Positions 54,301 to 62,082 of a DNA stretch of 64,000 nucleotides are shown in pieces. Numbering within the stretch: position 1 is the stretch's first letter; every line of letters starts with the position of its first letter. The position numbers and the translations under genes were made by a program. This DNA is from Venturia oleaginea. Its lineage: Eukaryota > Ascomycota > Dothideomycetes > Venturiales > Venturiaceae. The stretch is from NCBI GenBank assembly GCA_013176395.1, contig JABMLP010000010.1, forward strand, positions 1,790,207-1,854,206, in the 5' to 3' direction. The notes under the pieces were generated by a model. That model made no database searches, had not been told where the DNA came from, and was given only the letters and a program-made list of their open reading frames with translations.

Positions 54301-55166
54301 CGGATAAAGCCTTTATCTAGTAGCTCTGTAAGAGTCCTTCGCAAAACAAGGAGTTGTTCTCGACCCATACCATATAGAGGTCCCCAAGGAAGTGGTTTTC
54401 CTTCTTCTATAGGTATTTCGTGATCAATCCCAGGGCGATGCGGTGGTAGTCTCTCGGCCCTTTTAGGATCAAAGACAGCAGCGTACTTATGAAACCTCTT
54501 AGGTAGCAATTCCAGTATTTGCTCTGTTGTCAAAGGGACTTTCGGCTTCAAGGCAATATCAATATCTCGAAGAGTAACAGCAAATACTCTAGACGCGTCT
54601 TTGATTTTCTCAAGTGTAGAAGTGACAAGGCGGTGGAATCTTACGGGCGCTACTTGTTGTATATCAAGTTTGTCTTCAAATTTAGCATCGCGAATGCTAA
54701 TCCCGTTTGCAAAGGTAAGAGTACCTTTAGATTCATTGATAACGGCTTTGGTGTCCTTGAGAAAAGGCCTGCCTAGTAGAAGATCCTCAAATTGTCCCGG
54801 GACTATATAAGCAAAAGCGTTGCATATAAGTCCCCCTAAATCTAGGTTCAACTTCGCAATTTTTGTCACTTGGGTCTGTCCTTCTTCCTTAAGAACTCCA
54901 CCTATAGTACGCGGACTAATAGGGAGTACTTCAAGGTCCATCTGCGAAGCTTTCTCCTCGTTTATTGATGCGTAGCAGCTAGATCCATTATCAAGGAGAG
55001 TTTTAAGAGAGTATATATCGTTCACTATAGTATTTGTGTAGAAAAGGCGGGAGAGCATCTTGGGTCTGAACTGCTCCCATTCTTTTTCTATCCGAGAACG
55101 GTGTGAATCAGTGTCTTTGTTCGAATTCAAAATACTATTTACTCTCTCAATTGACTCCTTTGACAA
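51381..55166 (-). CDS. Ty3-type Pol polyprotein with chromodomain
   Basis: About 1261 residues from a TTG; the frame is open a little further up and overlaps the end of gag, so translation probably enters by frameshift. Domains in order: aspartic protease (LKTLLDNGSSCYASI, about residues 54-68), reverse transcriptase (FVKKPGGGLRFCVDYRALN; YLDDIVIYS near 410), RNase H (CNYDIHDKELMAIVKALVHW; LTDHKNLEKF), integrase with zinc site (HDSVLSGHPGREATIAILSR, CDVCGR) and catalytic core (SVDFIVELP, SDRDTQFVNAFWKEV, HPETDGSTERRNQE), and a C-terminal chromodomain (EVLVKWVGYVDPTWEPLSEL) that in related elements binds histone marks to guide integration. No stop or missing catalytic residue is seen. Confidence 0.95.
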   Translation of the reverse strand: MSKESIERVNSILNSNKDTDSHRSRIEKEWEQFRPKMLSRLFYTNTIVNDIYSLKTLLDNGSSCYASINEEKASQMDLEVLPISPRTIGGVLKEEGQTQVTKIAKLNLDLGGLICNAFAYIVPGQFEDLLLGRPFLKDTKAVINESKGTLTFANGISIRDAKFEDKLDIQQVAPVRFHRLVTSTLEKIKDASRVFAVTLRDIDIALKPKVPLTTEQILELLPKRFHKYAAVFDPKRAERLPPHRPGIDHEIPIEEGKPLPWGPLYGMGREQLLVLRRTLTELLDKGFIRESKSVAASPVLFVKKPGGGLRFCVDYRALNAITRKDRYPLPLVKETLLTLARAKYLSKLDVNAAFHKIRIATGDEFKTAFRTRYGLFEWLVTPFGLTGAPASFQRYINYILRRYLDEFCSAYLDDIVIYSSKNLKDHEEKTEKILQSCLNAGLYLDIRKCEFNTKRVKYLGFVIDTETGLHMDPEKIKAIKEWERPTTLRGVRGFLGFTNFYRDFVKDNSTIREPLVRLTKKNTPFLWGKEQEESFQKLKAEFCKEPVLSALDEDKPTRVEPDASGWASGAVLSQKDELGNWKPCAFFSTKHLPAECNYDIHDKELMAIVKALVHWTSELLSLSKPFIILTDHKNLEKFMVKRELNERQMRWAQILAKFNFKLGYRPGSESVVPDALTRRDQDLPKDIQDPRIVERTRTLLPPKLWINVLEDKTPAREEAAQENAQEVDKEPIPFIQNPFLSGDLRDRWETALEGDLDYRRIFQSVLKQDRQFPSKLKVPTSIGDCKVENNQLYYRDRIWLPSYEPLLTGVIQEIHDSVLSGHPGREATIAILSRQFYWPGFAQDIRQFIRNCDVCGRTSVWRDKKKGLLKPLPVPSRIWQDISVDFIVELPESQRCTRLCVITDRLGKGTILFPVPKEQFGAEGFAKLFMQNYVRLHWLPRSLVSDRDTQFVNAFWKEVCHLLKIERRLSTAYHPETDGSTERRNQEVEAYLRKFCTFSQDDWVELLPIAQICLDNRPNQATGLSPFFLTHGYNIEHIGTVEAPQKTPENPKEKAQDLVAKLKDAQEWAETSMVSAQQQQEYYSNRDRAPADSFKVGDKVWLNLKNVKTLRPCKKLDWIHGKYTVTRVINSMSYELDTPRGIHNRFHTSLLRRAGTDPLPSQIQDNTQPPPIVTEQGDEEYGIEAILAARWRRRGRQQTREVLVKWVGYVDPTWEPLSELQQTTALDAFESAYGNVLENDGPILRPQRLRSHLSTREGGRG

Positions 55167-55213
55167 TTTTGCTCTATCTACTCTACGCCTCCATCCACGA
55201 CTTTGGATAGAGG

Positions 55214-56236
55214 CTACTCTTTTTCCGAGTAGTCCTCTTCTTCAACTTCTTCATTCTCCTCAGTGGTTCCTTTGGCCCTTTTTGAACCAAGTTGCGTGAC
55301 TCTTTCTACCTCTGTATCCAACCAGCAGTCTTTCATTCTATGGCCGGCCTTCCCACAGCGTAAGCAGAGGTTATTTGCCTTCCTATATTCATAGGCTTTA
55401 GACGAAATTTTTAACTTGTTTACGCGTGTAGGCTCCCAGTCCATAGCGTTCAGATCTTTAAAAGACTTCTCTTTATCTCTGAATCGTAACTTATCTTCTG
55501 AGGAAGAGAGCATCTTTGCTGTAGTGATTTGCATACTTGTATTCAAAAGATCGGACACAAACTGCTGGTAGGAGGTACTCTGAGATTGGCCTATTCTCTG
55601 GTTTCGCAGCTCTTGATTTATTGCTTTGTGTAGAAATGCAATTTTAACAGCGTCAGGCCAAGTCATTCCTCCAGCATTAGCAAGAGTGGTTTCAAAACGG
55701 GGAAGAAAAGAGAAGAAGGGTTCTTTCTCTTTTTGTTTGATTGTGGACAGGCTTACAGTAGCTCTTTGTTGTTGTACTGGATCGCCATAGAAGTTGTCCA
55801 TATACTGTAACAATTTCTGTCCCGTTTTATCTTCCTCTGGAGCTGTCTTTACGTAGGCCAGAGTAGCCTGAGCTGCGGAGCCTCGTAGAGAGGAGAAGAT
55901 GTAGGCAAATTGGTTCCTACTATCCCCTATAGACTCTGCGTCTATCTCCAACTTCATCCTTGCTTGTTGAAACCACTGAGCCCATTCAGAACGCTTGCCA
56001 TCAAATTCTTGGAGCTTAGGAAGTACAGCTTTCTTCCTATGTATTCTGTCTTTTTGTGAATTCTTAGTCTCTTGTCCTTCTACTACGTTCTCAGAGCGAG
56101 TAGTGTTAGGTAAGATTGTAAGAATACGCGTAATAGCATCGTTCTGAATGGCTAGTTGATGTTGTAATGCTGCCATAGCTTCTTGTAGGGCTTGGGGTTC
56201 TTGAGGAACTCTTTGTTCCTGATCTTCTCCTTCCAT
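55214..56236 (-). CDS. Ty3-type Gag
   Basis: 340 residues from the ATG at 56236 (MEGEDQEQRVPQEPQALQEA). Coiled coil-like start, capsid region (RSEWAQWFQQARMKLEIDAE, FAYIFSSLRGSAAQATLAYV, FYGDPVQQQRATVSLSTIKQ) and one zinc knuckle CLRCGKAGHRMKDC near residue 295, then an acidic tail. Ends 47 nt before the TTG of pol; pol is in the -1 frame and already open over the last gag codons, where GGAAAAAG occurs, a possible slip site. Confidence 0.93.
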   Translation of the reverse strand: MEGEDQEQRVPQEPQALQEAMAALQHQLAIQNDAITRILTILPNTTRSENVVEGQETKNSQKDRIHRKKAVLPKLQEFDGKRSEWAQWFQQARMKLEIDAESIGDSRNQFAYIFSSLRGSAAQATLAYVKTAPEEDKTGQKLLQYMDNFYGDPVQQQRATVSLSTIKQKEKEPFFSFLPRFETTLANAGGMTWPDAVKIAFLHKAINQELRNQRIGQSQSTSYQQFVSDLLNTSMQITTAKMLSSSEDKLRFRDKEKSFKDLNAMDWEPTRVNKLKISSKAYEYRKANNLCLRCGKAGHRMKDCWLDTEVERVTQLGSKRAKGTTEENEEVEEEDYSEKE

Positions 56237-56912
56237 ATTTTCACCTATGAGAGATAATAGAGAGCACTACTATACACACTCCTAGGCTCTACTCTAGAGA
56301 TTTGCTAGGCAGTATAGAGTCAATGCCTATTAGTATAGGAAGGTGACTATAGAATCCCAGAAGGATTTTTACACTATAGTCCGCTCTGCAATCCTTATTA
56401 CTAAGGACAGAGCTCCCAGGGACTGTGAAGGCCAAGTGTATTAAATCTCTCTTCCTAGCTCTTTCTTTCCTCAGCTTATTACAGCTTCAACTCCTAAGAC
56501 TACGCTGTCTTAGGATGACCTGCCCTTGCTTCTTGGAGATTCCAGCACGTTCTAGAAAATCTCAGTTTGAATTCTCTTGAATTCCCTTTTTGGATTGGCC
56601 CTTTCGGTTGGCCCTTGCTTCTTGGAGATTCTAGCACCTTCTAGAAAATCTCAGCTTGAATTCTCTTGAATTCCCTTTTTGTTTGGCCCTTGAGGTTGGC
56701 CCTTGAGGTTGGCCCTTGAAGTTGGCCTTTGAGGTTGGCCCTTGCTTCTTGAGTTAGGACAAGTGTCCTCTTCTTGAAATTCCTTTCTGTTTGGCCCTTG
56801 AGGTTGGCCCTCGCTTCTTGGATTAGGACAAGTGTCCTCTTCTTGAAATTCCTTTTTGGAGCTTGCTCTCTATGAGCCTTTCTTCCTTTGTAAGATTGAG
56901 GTACTTAGATAA
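56237..56912 (-). promoter_or_regulatory. Chromovirus 5' leader with TTGGCCCTTGAGG-type repeats
   Basis: Non-coding leader between the 5' LTR and gag. 56580-56830 contains repeated TTGGCCCTTGAGG and TTCTTGGAGATTC units in variable number; these could be packaging or structural RNA signals, or just slippage. Confidence 0.6.
56901..56911 (-). promoter_or_regulatory. Self-priming minus-strand primer site
   Basis: GTACTTAGATA (plus strand) lies one base from the 5' LTR end. Its reverse complement TATCTAAGTAC occurs inside each LTR (51131-51141 and 56974-56984), about 40 nt after a TTTATA box in the transcript direction, that is near the expected RNA start. The RNA 5' end can therefore pair with this site over 11 nt, as in Tf1/sushi elements, rather than use a tRNA primer. 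Confidence 0.75.
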
Positions 56913-57223
56913 TGTAAGAGTTCAACCCTCAAAGGTGTTTCGCAAGTGAGAGAAGACTGCTTGTATTTCAAAGTATCTAAGTACAGAGAAGAAAGTGTAA
57001 ATACAGGAAGGATAGCTCGTATAAATAATCCTCCTCTTACAATAGATCCTTCTAGAAAGTATCTTTAAATGGAAACGTGACAGCTTGCGAAATAGAACAT
57101 GGCAGCTTGCGAAATAGAACATGACAGCTTGCAAAATAGAACATGACAGCTTGCAGAATAACAAGAGAACAATTGGAAATCCAGTCATGGATAAGCTAGA
57201 GAGAAGGATTCCATCCCTTAACA
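56913..57223 (-). repeat. 5' LTR of the chromovirus
   Basis: Identical to 51070-51380 as read. Contains TTATTTATA on the transcript strand as probable TATA box. Confidence 0.95.
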
Positions 57224-57228
57224 TAGAT

Positions 57229-57975
57229 TAGCCGCCATCGAGGTGGAAGTTTAACGTAACTTCGCCTTATAGACCGAACTATTATAAATGTGTGCTTTTC
57301 ACTCTCTTCGACTATCCGCAATAATATCCACAACAGCCTCACCTATACAGAAGTTGAATCTTAAAATGACGCGTATACGAAATTACGACAAAGAGACCAA
57401 AGGTTTAGATAGGTATCGATGTAGTTTCACCAAAATGATTCTTACTATCACCATCACCATCATCTTCCAGCTAATTCCAGTTTCTCACCAATGTTGGACT
57501 GCTACAATGGAAGATCACGGAGACGCCACGAGGATCAAGTTGAAGTGGGTCTATACATAAGCGAGTCCGAGGCCCTCTCCCTCTCTCCAGCAACACCACA
57601 CTTCTCTATCTCGTCTTTTGCTCTCCCACCCACCACAGCGTTCACACGCTTCTTTCCCTGCATTTAGACACTCTAGATAGATCAGGGCCTTCTCGTCTAG
57701 GTGTGGAGAGGGGAGTCCTCTCTACAGGGGCCATGAATCGCTCGGCTCTCTCTCCGGAGACTGCCATGCAATCTGCCTACTGGAGAGACCCTCTCTTCAT
57801 ACCTAGTCTGCCAAATAATTGATGTGAATTGCTGGAATACACATATCCCTACGTACGAGAGTGATATGAATAGACACCTGACCTTTTCGGAGTGGATTGT
57901 CTTATTTCCAAAGCGCGGGGTGGCCATACCGCGTCACGACGAGCGACATTGTGACACTAGAGGGCAACGACGCGA
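57229..57975. other. No supported gene
   Basis: Short open frames only. Downstream of the chromovirus, includes the probable 5' region of the next small frame. Confidence 0.4.
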
Positions 57976-58362
57976 ATGGATGAAGCACTTCAAACTTGGC
58001 GGCAACGCTATGCCATTGATGATGATGCCTATCGAGAACTTCTCTCTATTTTGGACCCACCAAAGATATCAGAGTCCTGTACAAGCAATGGTGATATCCT
58101 CTCGGAGAACTTGAAGTTCGTCTCAGGAAGCTGGAACCACCCCGCGAACCTCCAGACCGACGCATCTAGTTTGAGCACCTCTGCTCTTTCTCAGATCAAC
58201 TACAATCTTCAATTTGACAGTGTTGCAAAACCGAATTCAATTAGCAATTGGCCCGCCGATAATTTTGCATCCGTCAATTATGATTTCAATTTCCCCGACG
58301 GAGAAGGTCAGCTCTTCCAGGATATGGAACAGACTCAGCCCCTTGATGAAGATACACTATAA
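57976..58362 (+). CDS. Unrecognised acidic 128-residue protein or C-terminal remnant
   Basis: MDEALQTWRQRYAIDDDAYR at the start, Ser/Asn/Gln-rich middle (SLSTSALSQINYNLQFDSVA) and acidic end (FNFPDGEGQLFQDMEQTQPL). Clean coding-like composition resembling a transcription-factor activation region. Could be the last exon of a larger lost gene; no splice site upstream is convincing. Confidence 0.4.
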   Translation: MDEALQTWRQRYAIDDDAYRELLSILDPPKISESCTSNGDILSENLKFVSGSWNHPANLQTDASSLSTSALSQINYNLQFDSVAKPNSISNWPADNFASVNYDFNFPDGEGQLFQDMEQTQPLDEDTL

Positions 58363-58899
58363 CGTCCCTCCCTAGGTGCCGAGAATCCCTGCGTGCCGAG
58401 AACCCACCAACGGTTTTCCTCACAATAAAGTCAACAGTGATCATTAAATGTAGAAAATCTCGGATTCAAGGTGTTCAGTCATCAATTTCATTTATGGATT
58501 TAATTTTTGGGTTCTAGAGTTGTGGTTACCGTGCAATACAACTATTTGCGTCAGGCGCCTCTTGCAACTTCATTACGGACATCCTCGGATTAAATAAGAA
58601 TATTTGTGCATCTAGTTCAAAAGCTTATCAGGAGATGAATATATATAGGATGGATGTATACCGAGCGAACTAAAGCAGTATCTAAAGTGGTAGTACTTCA
58701 ATAGCTATTTCATGCATACTCAATCTATGGGCATTTGATAGCGCCACTTCCTTGCTGTACGGGAAAATTAGAAACGGTATAGCGTTGATTAGCTCATCAC
58801 AGCCCGGGCCGATCTAGCCTACTCAAGAGTGGCTCAAGCGAAAATCCGTGCAATCCGTGTGACAGCCCTTGGCGGCTGGCGCCTCCGCTTCAGCTAGAG
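58363..58899. other. No supported gene
   Basis: AT-rich non-coding sequence up to the target site of the AATC-tailed repeat. No motif recognised. Confidence 0.4.
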
Positions 58900-59830
58900 A
58901 ATGCGGAAGCCTCCACAATCGGTGCGACACGATACGGCAGCTGCTAGAGAACCTCATCTACTATCGTCTCCGCAAACCGTCCTGCTGCAAGCTGATGTCC
59001 AGAGCCTTGAGCCTCTCCCCAAACTGTTGCGTCCCAGTTATGGCATTGGCAAGAGTAGGTGCGCAACACAGTAAGCAGTAAGGACGTATAGAAGGAGCTT
59101 ATTGGCGGCAAATCCCCTCCCTACAAGCCAGCAGACGTAGCCTTGAGCCTCTCCCCAGACTGTTGCGTCCCAGTTATGGCATTGGCAAGAGTAGGAGCGC
59201 GATATAGCAAGTAGGGAGAGCGACTAGCAGCAGATAGGCTTCGACTATAAGACGGCAGGTCTATAGCACGATCGGCGCCATACAATACGGCAGCTACCAG
59301 ACAGCCTCGTCCACGGGCATACCCGGAGTATCACACCCAAGCAGCGAAATCACGACTACGATGGTTACTGTTGTCTCCAGCATCACACAACCAAATACAC
59401 CGCCGCATAGGAATCTGGTGCAAGGCAACTTTCACAAGCAGAAACATACTTAGGGAACCCATTGGCCTTGAGGGATAAGGCGAAACAGATAGACAAAGCT
59501 GAGCATTAGAGGGAGACTGTAGGTAGAAGGATAGCGAAACACGAGGCATTGCCTCTTGAGTCTACATAGCACAGATATACTAGCAGAATAACCAGTATCT
59601 ACAAGAGCCAGCGGGCATTTGGAGATACTGGTTAAGGGAAAAGAGGGAGGACGGAGGGGACAGCTGGTCTTGTTTCAGTGAACGGGGCGAAGTGGGGCGC
59701 GGTGGATTATATAATCTATCACGTGTCGGCTGTCTGATGAAGTCCTCCTAACCGGACATAGCTGCCTGATTAAGCGGCTGCAACCGAGTAGGATAAAATC
59801 AATCAATCAATCAATCAATGCGGAAGCCTC
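58900..59830 (+). mobile_element. AATC-tailed retroelement copy with 14-bp target duplication
   Basis: The inserted 903 bp (58914-59816) match 37293-38193 with only about four differences as read, including one inserted A and one G-to-C. The sequence AATGCGGAAGCCTC flanks it on both sides (58900-58913 and 59817-59830). A variable-length target duplication plus a short-repeat 3' tail are the marks of LINE-type integration. No protein is encoded; this is either a 5'-truncated LINE or a non-autonomous SINE-like family. Confidence 0.9.
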
Positions 59831-59907
59831 ATATACACGTTACGCTGTTATCCCTTCCGTCCATCTATTGTCCTTCTACAAACTTATTCCACGCTTTCGA
59901 TTGAACC

Positions 59908-60240
59908 ATGTCTCCTTGGTCTGTAGGCAAGAAGAAGAAATCGAAGGAGACAACCAAGCGAGTGCGAAGAGCTCAAGGCGTCTGTAAGGTAGGACTGAGC
60001 CAGACCCTAGAGAAGGACCTATTTTTGGGAACCCAGTTTCAGGATTCTAGAACCTCCTGGGCAGCGATTGGACAAGACGCGGTAGGGGTTTGAAGGAGGA
60101 ATATTTGGACCGAGCTCGACCAATACCCGGGCTCGTGGAAGAGTCTATAAGGCGCCTGCTAAAGCGCTTGCCAGCCGGCGACTTCGAGCCGATCTCTTAC
60201 AACGACAATCCTCCCCTGTATGCCATACTATCGCACACCT
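59908..60240 (+). pseudogene. HET-domain N-terminus remnant
   Basis: In one frame from about 60090: GLKEEYLDRARPIPGLVEES, then RRLLKRLPAGDFEPISYNDN and PPLYAILSHT, followed by a TAG at 60238-60240. The last part is the start of a HET (heterokaryon incompatibility) domain, where YAILSHTW is the hallmark, so the stop stands where Trp (TGG) is expected. The rest of the domain is not found downstream. Upstream, an ATG at 59908 opens a Lys-rich frame (MSPWSVGKKKKSKETTKRVR) that may be an unrelated or 5' exon. Confidence 0.6.
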
Positions 60241-60327
60241 AGACTTACAGAGGTTGACCAGCCTGGGCGTAGTTGACACCAGAAGAGATGCAAGGAAACC
60301 GCCTCGAACCTTCCCTACACCAGCGAT

Positions 60328-60744
60328 CTACCACCTCTTATCGTCGAATGGGACCCTCTCCATCACCTCCCTGAACGACTGTGTGTGCTTCCCGCGGATT
60401 CCTTCTACTATCGTGCTGTTCTGCGAAGGCTCGTCCGGTTCAGACGTATCGATAGATTTGACACAGGTTTCGAGTGATGGGCGACCAAGTATCGCTATAG
60501 TAAACCCCTCTAAGCGATACAATGCCCCGCGCTCCAACTTCTCATGCTCCGGGATCATGAACGAGCTGAAAAGGATTAGCTGCGCAATCTCTCTCAACTC
60601 CCGACACACCAAACATACCTCTGCAAGCATCCAGCGCTCAGTTGGATTGTCTAGCTCTGAGAGGGTTGCCGTGAGCAGCTCCGTGGGTAGCCGTAATAGC
60701 GCGCATTTATTGTTCACGTTCATCGGGCCGGAACACGTCGACAT
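60328..60744 (-). CDS. F-box-like protein, short
   Basis: 138 residues from the ATG at 60744 (MSTCSGPMNVNNKCALLRLP). The segment LLRLPTELLTATLSELDN and LAEVCLVCRELREIAQ fit a fungal F-box (LP-x-E-ll, then a helix ending L-x-x-VC). F-box proteins recruit substrates to SCF ubiquitin ligases through the part after the box, but here the protein ends soon after (FREVMERVPFDDKRW), so it may be a truncated copy. The frame is open further up, without a convincing start. Confidence 0.5.
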   Translation of the reverse strand: MSTCSGPMNVNNKCALLRLPTELLTATLSELDNPTERWMLAEVCLVCRELREIAQLILFSSFMIPEHEKLERGALYRLEGFTIAILGRPSLETCVKSIDTSEPDEPSQNSTIVEGIRGKHTQSFREVMERVPFDDKRW

Positions 60745-61002
60745 GTTTTCTGGAGAATGAGAATTGCTGGTGGCTGGGTTGAGGGGGGGCGTAGTTGTAT
60801 CGGTCGAGCGGCTTTCGGTGGAGACGGCCCGAAGAGATTGGCTTGAGCTAGGAGTTTCTCCATATAAGGTGTGTGGGTCTTGGGACAAAAATAAGTTCAG
60901 GGTCAAGAAGATTATACGCCATTTGCCGGCATGCGTGGGAGGCGGTTGAAGGAGAGGTGAGAAACAGCTGAGGCGATAGAGGGGGACTGGTAGAACCCCC
61001 AA

Positions 61003-61784
61003 AAATGTCTAAAAATAGTTGAGCATTGGCGCCTGTGCGGACAGACTCCAGCCAATCGAGGATGCTGCCCTATTCCACTGTGTCTACGATTTCTGCCATA
61101 CTGGAATCGGCGTTGAACGGGAAATGGGAGTTGTCGACTATGGTTTGTTTCCCGAGCTGTTGAAATAGAGTTTTATATTAGCCACTGTGGATTCCTCAGC
61201 CGTTTGCTGGCTTGGTTTGTGGGGAAACAGAAGTGGCCAATGATTGAAGCGATCGTAAGCCACTCGTGGCCGTGCGCGATTGGCTAGTCAGGTACACGAA
61301 TAAGAGCTCGATTGTTTAATGATGATGTGGGTACTGTTCTGGAAGTAAGCGCGGAGCGCGTCTTGAGGGGCTAATTGTGGCAAGGGTAGGTAAAGTGCAT
61401 GCTGACATACGCTTACGTTGGTCTGTGCGGAAAGAGAGTGTGTCGGAAATACACCCATCTGTTTTCCGACATCCTCGTGCCGCTTACAGCGTGCTCTCCC
61501 TTCTACCCAACACAGAACTGGTAGAAACATTTCTGAAGTCCTACCAAGTGGCGAAGATCTGGAGAGCAACGACTCAGATAGAAAAGATGCGGATATGACC
61601 GCGTTGGCAGATCTTCTACCAGAAGAACAAAGCCCGGCAGAAACAGGGAGCTCTGACAGTTTCAACATAGATGCGGACCTTATCGTTCTTAGCCTATTCA
61701 AGAAAACATCTCGCGTGCTAGAGCAGTAGAAACTGGTCAGTCGAGGTGAAGAGGGTCTCATTTCGGCAGTTCTTTACACGAATT
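61003..61784. other. No firmly supported gene; weak plus-strand frame
   Basis: A plus-strand frame 61418-61729 ends in an acidic stretch (SNDSDRKDADMTALADLL, SDSFNIDADLIVLSLFKK) that could be a protein C-terminus, but there is no start, splice structure or known family. Confidence 0.3.
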
Positions 61785-62070
61785 ATGCTATCGGTCCGGT
61801 TAGAAGCGAGGAAATGCAAGCTTTATTTTACCTGCCCGGTAACATTAATAGAGACCGGTCATATTGGAATCTAGCGATAATTCTTCGTAATGGCTATTAC
61901 GGGACGGTAGCTGGAAAGACGCAGCATACTCGTAGCCAAAGATTGTTTAGATTCAGTTAAAGAGTGAAGGTATCTACAAACAGAGAACCTCAATGAGGTT
62001 CTTTCTCTATACTAGGCTCAATCAGGCTTAGGCTCTTAGCCTATACCAACCATGGGCCATGCCCATAACA
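61785..62070 (-). repeat. 3' LTR of a second chromovirus (left boundary approximate)
   Basis: Ends CCCATAACA directly followed by TTACCCCCCTCC, the purine-tract complement. The left boundary is placed at a TG near 61785, giving about 286 bp, but the partner LTR is outside the window, so it cannot be confirmed. Confidence 0.5.
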
Positions 62071-62082
62071 TTACCCCCCTCC

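Larger units (their letters stand above)
51070..57223 (-). mobile_element. Ty3/gypsy chromovirus, complete, recent insertion
   Basis: 6154 bp between two 311-bp LTRs that are identical as read. The 5-bp target TAGAT is duplicated at 51065-51069 and 57224-57228. Gene order on the minus strand is LTR, 676-nt leader, gag, pol, LTR. Both frames are free of stops and pol carries a chromodomain at its end, so the copy looks young and possibly active. Confidence 0.96.
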
